A stretch of 55,490 nucleotides of DNA, taken from NCBI GenBank assembly GCA_022778715.1, contig JALFRW010000032.1:1-55490 (forward strand). The letters run 5' to 3'. The position numbers and the translations under genes were made by a program. The stretch is from Ezakiella sp. GTDB lineage: Bacteria > Bacillota > Clostridia > Tissierellales > Peptoniphilaceae. Shown piece by piece: positions 8,050-16,900 of this stretch (position 1 is its first letter; every line of letters begins with the position of its first letter). The notes beneath the pieces are model-generated. The model had not been told where the DNA came from. It saw nothing but the letters and a program-made list of their open reading frames with translations, and made no database searches.

Positions 8050-9095
8050 TGGCAAAAAAGAAGAGTGAAGGAATTAATTTTTTCCAAAAGTATCTTACAA
8101 TCTGGGTATTTATATGTATGGTGGTCGGAGTAATCATTGGTAAGTTATTACCGACCATACCAAACGCACTTGCTAATCTTGAAATATCCGGGATTTCTAT
8201 TCCGATTGCAATTTTAATCTGGATTATGATTTATCCAATGATGCTTAAGGTGGATTTTCAGAGTATTAAACAAGTGGGAAAGAATCCCAAAGGGCTTTTC
8301 ATTACATGGATTACAAATTGGCTAATAAAACCATTTACCATGTATGGAATTGCATCATTGTTCTTGTTTAAAGTATTTAAAGGATTTATTGCACCAGAAC
8401 TTGCTACTCAGTATCTTGCAGGAGCAGTGCTTCTTGGAGCAGCACCATGTACAGCAATGGTATTTGTATGGAGTGCTCTTACAAAAGGAAATCCTGCTTA
8501 CACTGTGGTACAGGTAGCAACAAACGATTTAATCATACTGATTGCATTTGTGCCAATTGTAAAATTTTTGCTTGGAGTATCAAATGTATCAGTACCCTAC
8601 GGGACATTGTTTTTCAGTGTGATTCTGTTTGTGGTGATTCCACTTGTTGGGGGTGTATTAACAAGAATAGTTGTAGTTAAAAATAAAGGAATGGAGTATT
8701 TTGAAAACACTTTTGTTCATAAGTTTGATAACTCAACCACAGTTGGTTTGCTGCTTACTTTGGTTTTAATATTTGCATCGCAAACAGAAGTTATCTTATC
8801 AAATCCTTTGCACATAGTTTTGATAGCAGTGCCACTTACGATTCAGACAGTTCTTATTTTCTTTATTGCTTATACAGCGTCAAAGATATTTGGACTGTCA
8901 CATGACATAGCAGCACCGGCAGGAATGATAGGGGCATCAAACTTCTTTGAATTAGCCGTAGCCGTAGCTATTGCTTTGTTTGGAACAACGAGTCCGGCTG
9001 CACTTGCAACAACAGTAGGTGTATTAACAGAAGTTCCTGTTATGCTTGTTCTTGTAAAGGTAGCTAATAGTACAAAAGGATGGTTTATATCATAA
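8049..9095 (+). CDS. ACR3-family arsenite efflux permease
   Basis: This 348-residue integral membrane protein has about ten hydrophobic segments and fits ACR3/bile-acid-sodium-symporter-fold arsenite exporters. The conserved Cys in the GAAPCTAMVFVWS motif (Cys134), essential in characterised ACR3 proteins, is present, as are the downstream QVATNDLIILIAF and GMIGASNFFELAVAVAI motifs. It expels As(III) from the cytoplasm. The start overlaps the stop of the thioredoxin-like gene, so the two are co-translated. The arsenate reductase that should supply As(III) follows directly but is broken. Many CTG/GCA-type codons set it slightly apart from the most AT-rich neighbours. Confidence 0.9.
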   Translation: MAKKKSEGINFFQKYLTIWVFICMVVGVIIGKLLPTIPNALANLEISGISIPIAILIWIMIYPMMLKVDFQSIKQVGKNPKGLFITWITNWLIKPFTMYGIASLFLFKVFKGFIAPELATQYLAGAVLLGAAPCTAMVFVWSALTKGNPAYTVVQVATNDLIILIAFVPIVKFLLGVSNVSVPYGTLFFSVILFVVIPLVGGVLTRIVVVKNKGMEYFENTFVHKFDNSTTVGLLLTLVLIFASQTEVILSNPLHIVLIAVPLTIQTVLIFFIAYTASKIFGLSHDIAAPAGMIGASNFFELAVAVAIALFGTTSPAALATTVGVLTEVPVMLVLVKVANSTKGWFIS

Positions 9096-9101
9096 AAAAA
9101 A

Positions 9102-9484
9102 GTGGCATTCATTTGTGTTCACAATTCTTGTAGATGTCAGATTGCGGAGGCACTCGGAAAATATTTTTCATCTGATGTGTTTGAAAGCTATTCTGCAGGG
9201 ATAGAAATAAAGCCAAATATTAATCAGGATGTGCTGTTCGTATAATGAATGAACTCTATGGAATTGATATGGAAGCAAATGGTCAACACAACAAGTTAAT
9301 TACAGATATACCAGACGTAGACATCGTAATTTCAATGGAATGTAATTCTAATTGTCCTTTTATCGGCAGATCTTTTTATGATAACTGGAGATTAGATGAC
9401 CCTACAAGAAAAGATGATGTGGATTTTATTAAAGTGATTCGTGAAATAGAAGAAAGAATTATTAGATTGAAAAATACTTTATAA
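9102..9484 (+). pseudogene. arsC: Arsenate reductase (LMW-phosphatase type), frameshifted
   Basis: The 5' part reads VAFICVHNSCRCQIAEALGK, including the CX5R phosphate loop (C-V-H-N-S-C-R) of thioredoxin-coupled ArsC. It runs to KPNINQD at about 9230, where two extra bases (GT) shift the frame into a stop. The rest continues in another frame as AVRIMNELYGIDM, then DIVISMECNSNCPF and the C-terminal DDPTRKDD, ending with KNTL. The residue after the loop Arg, usually Ser or Thr, is Cys here. No ATG or ribosome site is seen: the frame follows two Lys codons after the permease stop. Arsenate reduction is therefore probably lost while arsenite efflux is kept. Confidence 0.85.
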
Positions 9485-9491
9485 TTATTAG

Positions 9492-9520
9492 CACCTTGCA
9501 GCAATGCAGGGTGTTTTGTT
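9492..9520 (+). terminator. Terminator of the arsenic operon
   Basis: CACCTTGC and GCAGGGTG form an 8-bp stem with one G-T pair around a 6-nt loop, followed by TTTTGTT, 7 nt after the arsC remnant. Confidence 0.75.
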
Positions 9521-9637
9521 ATTTATAGTAAATTTATAGAGGAAAAAGAAGAAGCAAAAAATCAATAGAAAAATTATTAGCTACTTTTAAGACGGAAAAA
9601 ACTATGATTCCATTTTAAAAGTTGAAAAAACTGACAT

Positions 9638-10347
9638 TTGATTATAGATAAAAATTTAGAAAACATTTTGATAGATTTAGTTAATAATTGTATAAATTTC
9701 TCCAAACTCGACTGGGATATGCACGAAACCTCCTGGGACTTTAAAAATCTCCCTTATTATCAAACAAGGTTGATGGGAAAATCGAATTTGCCTATGAGTC
9801 CTATAAAAGCGAAGTTAACCAAAGATTTGTAAGACTTAAAGCAAATGAAGAAGAACTCAATCGCATCTTTATAGAAATCTATGGATTTAAAGATAAGCTT
9901 AGTCCAGAAGTATCCGATAGAGATATTACTGTTGCTAAAATCTTTGATGATAAAAAAGATATTGATGAAGAAATAAAAGGCAACGATTATTTGATAACTC
10001 GTGAAGATGTGGTGAAGAATTTCTTATCCTACTTTGTGGGCTGTGCCATGGGCGGGTATTCTCTTGATGAAGAAGGTTTTGTCTATGCCGGTGGGGACTT
10101 TCACTTATCCAAGTATAGAAGTTTTAAAATAGATACATACGGTATCATTCCAATGACGGACGAAGAATATCTCAATGAAAATTTTGATTTTATTGCATCG
10201 GAGCTTAAGGGCAAGTATAGTGATACAAGCAGGGAAAGGATAAGAAATTATTTTTTGAATGCTTTCTATAAGGATCATTTAAAGATGTATAAAAAACTCC
10301 CTATCTATTGGCAATATGATATTCAATACGCCTTTCTATCAAAGTGA
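9638..10347 (+). pseudogene. pglX: C-terminal remnant of BREX adenine methyltransferase PglX
   Basis: Joining two frames (shift near 9750) gives LDWDMHETSWDF, then [67 protein letters not shown], and finally [23 protein letters not shown]. These follow, in order, the C-terminal specificity region of class 1 BREX PglX proteins, where GCMFGRYSLD-GL-YAGG and YKKRPIYWLFDSG are typical. The conserved tail after PIYW is lost and the sequence runs into an unrelated frame. The catalytic methyltransferase half is absent. No other BREX gene is intact in the window, so this is the scar of a deleted defence island. Confidence 0.75.
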
Positions 10348-10665
10348 AATGCTTTCAGTAAATAGAGAAGCAGCTAATTTCCTTCTTTATTTTGTCGATG
10401 AATATGGAGAAAAAATTTCTGATGAAGTCTGTATTATAGTTGACAAGAACACTGATAATGAGCAGGATAGAGTCTTTAATGTAACTTAAAAGGCGGGAAA
10501 TATGATAATAAAAAAAGTTATAAGCTACTTATCTATGAAGAGTCCGGTCAGATTCTTCCAAAGATAATCTAGTTTGTAATAGATATCCCATTTGACCCAG
10601 GGGAATATAATTTTTTTCAGTTAAGGGCAAAAGGTATGAAAAGAGGTAAGTTCAAGAACTGAAAT
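10322..10665 (+). pseudogene. Unassigned coding remnant fused behind the pglX scar
   Basis: Directly at the pglX end, another frame reads [20 protein letters not shown] and continues LYFVDEYGEKISDEVCIIVD to a stop near 10488. A second frame then continues with YDNKKSYKLLIYEESGQILP and FVIDIPFDPGEYNFF. The two pieces read as one decayed C-terminal region. In class 1 BREX loci the gene after pglX is pglZ, so this could be its tail joined by deletion, but I do not recognise the motifs. From 10666 to about 10840 only non-coding AT-rich sequence is seen. Confidence 0.4.
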
Positions 10666-10843
10666 AAATAAACTTAGAGAGAAATTGATGGAAAATTGCA
10701 GCAAAAATGTGACTAAAAATTAAAGGGGGGTTATTGTTTAAGTAGAGGTTATAGAGTTTTTCGGGTCGTATTGTGATGATTAAGAAACTATTTAAAAAAG
10801 TATAGGAAAAGTAAAAAAGATTTTGATAATAGTTATAAATTAC

Positions 10844-10872
10844 TATATTTTTTTAATTTTAAATGGTATAAT
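10844..10872 (+). promoter_or_regulatory. Probable promoter of the SLH surface protein
   Basis: A perfect TATAAT lies at 10867-10872 in GGTATAATATATG, but the region 17 nt upstream (TATATT) is a poor -35. The resulting leader of about 100 nt contains an imperfect inverted pair, TTAGCATC near 10885 and GATGCTTA near 10942. Confidence 0.45.
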
Positions 10873-10976
10873 ATATGTATTCTTAGCATCGTATAATCAA
10901 GTACAATAGAATATGTTTTAGGACATAACTGTATACTTTAATGATGCTTAGACATTAAAATTTAATGGAGGCATTT

Positions 10977-13900
10977 ATGAAAAAAAATAAAAGGTATTTG
11001 GCATTTTTTATGGCGCTACTTATCTTATTGACAAGTTTTCCTGCGAGTATCTTTGCATATTCAGGCGAACCTAATTTTAAAATAGATGATTACGACAATA
11101 TAAAAAATGACAAAGTACATTATATTAACAATGAAGATGTAGAGGTCAAGGAATTTGATAAAGACCCTACAAATAAAGATGAGGCAAATAATCAGATAGC
11201 AGATCCGCCTGTGGATGAAAAATACACATTACAAGTGGACTATTACATTGATGCAAATGGTTTTAAAATTCCTAAATTTCAACCTTATATAGCATCTGTG
11301 TTTAAAAATGGAAAAATGGACATAGATAAAACTGTGGACCTTCCAATCATAGACGGATATACTGCACCAACCCCGAGATATACTTTCTCAAGGGCAGAGG
11401 TGGCTAATTTTAAAGATTATACAAAGGGATATGTATATACACCAAAGGAAACAGAAGTAAAGGTAGTTCATCTTTTTCAATCTTTAACAGATCCAGAAGT
11501 CTTTGAAAAGAAAAAGGAAACAATAAATAATGCTAAAGTTGGGACTAAATTCCCTTTTTATGCATTGAAAAAAAGTGAAACTCCCGGATTTTCTCCAGAG
11601 TTTTCAAGCTTATATGTTCAAGTGCCTGAAATCACTAAAGACTTTCAAGTTGTATTTAGATATTTAAGAGATGCCAATACTGTTACCTACAACACATCTG
11701 AAGGCGCTACTAAAATAAGAGCAAAGAAATTATATTATGAGCAAAATATTCCAAATGTAATTGAACCAAAAAAAGAGGGTGCTACTTTTTTACATTGGAT
11801 TGCAAATCGCGATCTTTTAAAAAATGACGGAAGTACAGTTAAAAAGGGAGAGCGCATAAGGAATGAAGATATAGAAAATCTTAAAATGCCTTCTGGAGAT
11901 TTAGAATTTAAAGCTATTTGGAAGGAAAATACAGAAGCAGATTATACAATTCTTTTCTACACTGAAAAATCGGACTATGACCCTTCTGCACCTTTTAAAG
12001 AAAGATACGACTATGTTGGCAGCAAGAAGATTTCAAAGGGAGAAGTCGGCACATCTCCTGACCTTTCAATAGTAACTCCAGATGGAATAAAGTTCCCAGA
12101 TATTGATGAAGCCGTTACTAGTAATCCAACTGAACTGGCAAAATACTATCATAGAAATGAAAATTTAATAAAAGAAAAAAATGCAGGTGAAGATGGAAAT
12201 CAAAAGCTAATTTCATCTACAGGAAAGACTGCATTTAGTATCTACTATGATAGAGAAGTCTATGAGCTTGTATTTGAAAAAGCAAAAGTAATACAAGCAA
12301 AAGACACTTTTGACCCCATCATCACTAAAGACGGAGTAAGATATGATGCGAAAACCAATCCTTATACAATAAAGGCTCGCTTCAATCAATCTTTGGCAGC
12401 TGCATGGCCAAGGGACAGTGAAATAGAGGGGTGGACGAATGGATATTCCGGTCAAGGCTGGCTTATAAATTATGGCAATTATATATTTAGAGATACGCCG
12501 CCTTATAGACTTTCAGCTTCTGATTTTATAAATACTGTAAAGCAAGATGGAAAGAGTTTTTTAAGTAGAACCGGCGTTAATATTGGACCAAGGCAGATAA
12601 GTTTAGGGATTGCCCAAGGACCAGTTTCAAATAATCATCCTGTACATGTGGATTTTTTCAAAGAGGATTTTGATGGAGTTTCTAAACTTGATTCTTCAAT
12701 GTATTATTGGAAGTCCGACACTAGTTATCCCCGCTATGAGTTTCCACTTCCTGAACTTAAGGGTTTTAAAGGACTTTATGATAAAAAAGCACAAAGAGTT
12801 TTAAAAAAAGTGGATTCTTTTTGGGAAACTATAAATAATGGAAGACCTGATGGGCAAGTTCAATATGTAGACAGGCTTGGCGGCCAAAGTGCATCTAATA
12901 ATGGATATTTAAAATTAGAATATACAAGAAATAAATATGATCTGATACTACGTCCAACAAAGGGCAATGCTACTACAATGCAAGTTCCTTATGACAAACC
13001 GCTAAAGGATTTAGACCTAGACACAAAATATGTGCCGGAAAGACCTCAAGGCATTCCAGGTACCTATGAATTTAAGGGCTGGGCATTAGACCCCGTAGGT
13101 CAAAATTTGGTAAATGACTCCGCACAGACTATGCCAAACTACAGTTACTACCTATACGACCACTGGGCTGAAAAAGATATTAAGTGGAAGGTTACTTTGG
13201 ATCCAAATGGCGGAAAATTAAATGGATCTAGTGAAAAAGTAATTGAAATGGTAAACAATGGAGCAAAGATAAGTCTTCAAAGTAGACCGACTAAAGAAGG
13301 TTATACTTTTGCCGGCTGGGAATTAGTACTTTTTAAAAGGGATGAAAATGGTCAGTTAATACTTGACGGCAGCGGAAGTCCTACAATAGATACAAGCTAT
13401 TTTGACAAATATCATGTACCTATAAGGTATGCAGAAGATAATCCGGTGCCTGAAGATATTTATCTAAAGGCAATGTGGATCGATACAAATAGAACCTATG
13501 CTACTAGTTATCATCATTTCTACGACCTTCAGAACAATGAAATTTTAGATAAGAAGAAAGAAATTAAAATTGAAAACTTGATAATAGGCGAATATGCAGC
13601 AGCTATGGCTCAATTTACAGGAGAAGATTGGCTTTTAAGAGATGATATTCCAAATAATGAATACTATCAAACTAAAATAATAAATAAAAATCCTGAAAAT
13701 AATAAATTTGATTTCCATTATAAACCTTTTAGAACAAGACAGTACAATATCAACTACATCGACCAAAATGATAAAAATATAGTCCCACCGGAAAAAATTG
13801 AAAATGGCAAAAAGGATTATGATGCAGTGTCTTATAGAAATATACCGGGCTATAAATTGACATCAGCTCCTAATGTCGAACTTTCATTTGAATCGAATGA

Positions 13901-16900
13901 AAGGGGCGAGCTAACTAATATTAAGGGCTATGGAGAAGGTCAGATTATTACAAATAAAGATAGCGTAAGCTTTAAATATGAAGACATTCGTGTGTTAAAG
14001 AGAAAATCAAAGGAAGCCGTAACTCCTGATGGATATCACAGAGTAATCTTTAGGGCGGATGAAGGCGGAAATATTTCATTAGGCGATAAAGACCAAGGTG
14101 TGAAGGAGATTATATACGATGTAATCGACGGTCTTGAATTTAAAAAGCTACCAAAGGTAAATGCCTTTGCCGATGATTCCGGAAATTATGAATTTGATGA
14201 ATGGAATGACGAAAGATTTTTAAATGACAATACGCCTATAAGAGAAGACCATATATTTACTGCTAAATTTGTTTTAAAATCAAGTGGAAATGAAAAAATT
14301 GTGCCAAAGGGTTCTACTCCTACTGCAAAAGATTTATTGACTAATTATGAAGAATTGGAAAAGGCGGGAGCAAAATTCTCCTTTGAACCGGTAGACACTT
14401 CAACAACTGGAGAAAAGACTGTTAACGTAACAATCCACTATCCAAGTGGCAAGACTGGCACTGTAACTGCAAAAATAAAGGTAGTTCCAATTGTGGAAGA
14501 AGTTACAGATCCTAATGAGGAAGTCCCTGATTACTACACAAGGGTGGTTTTTGATGCCACAGAAGATGGTAAGTTAAATGGAACAGATAAGACTACAAAA
14601 GTTTACAATGTTTATAAGGGCACAAATTGGAAAAGGGCAAAATATGAAGGGCTTTCTATTCCTAGTGCAGCTTACAAAGACGGCACAAAATCCTTTGACA
14701 AATGGAATACCCTTCCTGAAGATAACTTTGAAGTAAAAGAGCCTTTGACAATTAAGGCAAGTTATGCTGATGTTAAAACTATAATCCCATACGACCCGAG
14801 CGATCCAATGGGAAGACCTGATGACAGATATGTGAGATTGACTTTTGAAGGAACAAAGGGGATAAATCTTTCCGATGTCAAGTCCTACTATATTAAAAAG
14901 GATGCCGGAATAACTCTTGGAGATGCAAGTATTATTAAGCCTACTCAAAAGCCGGAAATCGGATACGCCTTTAACGGTTGGGATAAGGATGATACTACAC
15001 CAATAAACACTGACATCGTGGTAAAAGCTAAGGCAGTGGAATTAGAAGATGTTATTGAAGTAAAAGACGGCGTAAGTAGCCCAGAGGGTTATGTAACTGT
15101 AAAATTTATTTCAGGTGAAAATGGTGCAGTTGTTGAAAAATCCTACTATGTAAATCCAAACAAATATGTAACACTTACTCCGCCAACAGAGAGTGAAATA
15201 AATCCGGATACGGGCTATGAATTTTCTGCATGGGACAGAGATGTTACACATAATCAACAATATAAAGTAGACACGGATATAAAAGCTGTGTTCTCTCCTA
15301 CGGGTGCAATTTCAACTACTCCTGTTGATGATTATAGCAAGATAACTTTTGAAATAGAAGGTGAAGGCGGAAGTATTGTAGGGCAAAATACAGTATATGT
15401 CGACCCTAATAGAAGTGTAACTCTAAAAGGACCTAAGTTAGATGTGGAAGTCGGATATTACTTTGACTCTTGGAACCCTCCTATAAATCAAACTACTTTT
15501 AGTGAAGATACTATCATAAAGGGAAGATTCAAGGCTTATGATGATATAATTCCAGAAAAAACAGATGACGGAAGTACAAATTCAAAACCTGAGGGTTATG
15601 TTGAAGTTATATTAAATAATGGAGACGACGGATATATTAAAGATGGTTTAAACACTGTCTTCTATGTAAATCCTAAGAAGAATACAACTTTGGGAGATAT
15701 TTTAAGCAAATTTGATGACACAAATGTAATTGCTTTCACCGGATATAAGTTTGAAGGCAATTGGGACAAAGAAGCCAGTGTAAAAATCGACGGAAGCGAG
15801 ATGACAATTTATGTAACTGCCGAGTACACTCCTCTTAAAAATGTAATCCCTGAAAAAGATGAAAGTGGCAATCTAAATAAAATTCCTAAGGGATATGTGA
15901 AAGTTGTCTTTGACACTACGGATAAGGGTAGCATTAAGGATTCCGCAGATACAATTAAAAATGTATACGTAAATCCGACTGTTCCCGTAAAACTTTCCGA
16001 TTTTAAACCAGATATAGATGCTAAAACCGGTTATGAATTTGTGGGTTGGACTGAAATCATAAATTACTCAGTCTTATACAGTGGTGGAGAGGTAATCACC
16101 GCAAGATACAATGAACTAGAAAATGTCTTAACAGAAGAAAAACCGGGCTATATAAAGGTAACTTTAGAATCCGGTGAAGGAGGAAACTTCAAAGAGGGAG
16201 CTACTACAACTTATTGGGTAAAACCAAATGTTGATGTTACTATTCCTCAAACAGAAGTAATAGAAAATATTGGAAAGAAATTCAAGTCTTGGGATAAACC
16301 TCTAACTATGAATATAAGTGACGGAAAAGAAGTTACAATCACTGCAACATATGACGACATCGACCCGATTATTCCTGCTGAGGGAGAAAAACCTAAGGGC
16401 TATGTTACAGTTGAATTTATAACTGACGGCAACGGAACTCTTTCCGGAACAACCAAGTATTATGTAAATCCTGATGCAAATGTAGATTTAACTAAAAATG
16501 CAGAGGGAATTGGACTTGAAGCTAATGTGGGTTATGAAAAGGGAACGTGGGAAGGCTCCGTGACCGGGCCATTTACTGAAGGAATGAAGATAAAACACGT
16601 CTTCAATAAACTAAAGGACGTCTATACAGCTGATGAATCGACCGATAAACCTAAGGGCTATGTAATAGTTGAATTTACAACTGACGGCAACGGAACTCTT
16701 ATGGGAACAACTAAGTACTATGTAAATCCTAATGCAAAGGTAAAATTAGGAACAGGAGTAACAGTTCCCCAATATACGCCAAATCCAAATTATGTCTTTG
16801 ACGCTTGGTTTGAACCTTTAGATATGGTTAATGATATAACCGGCAACAGAAAATATGTTGCAACATTTAAGACGGACAAGGTAACATTGACTTATGTTGC

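Noticed and set aside
9245-9484. 79-codon ORF as an independent gene
   Set aside because: It is the 3' half of frameshifted arsC; the missing P-loop half lies just upstream in another frame.
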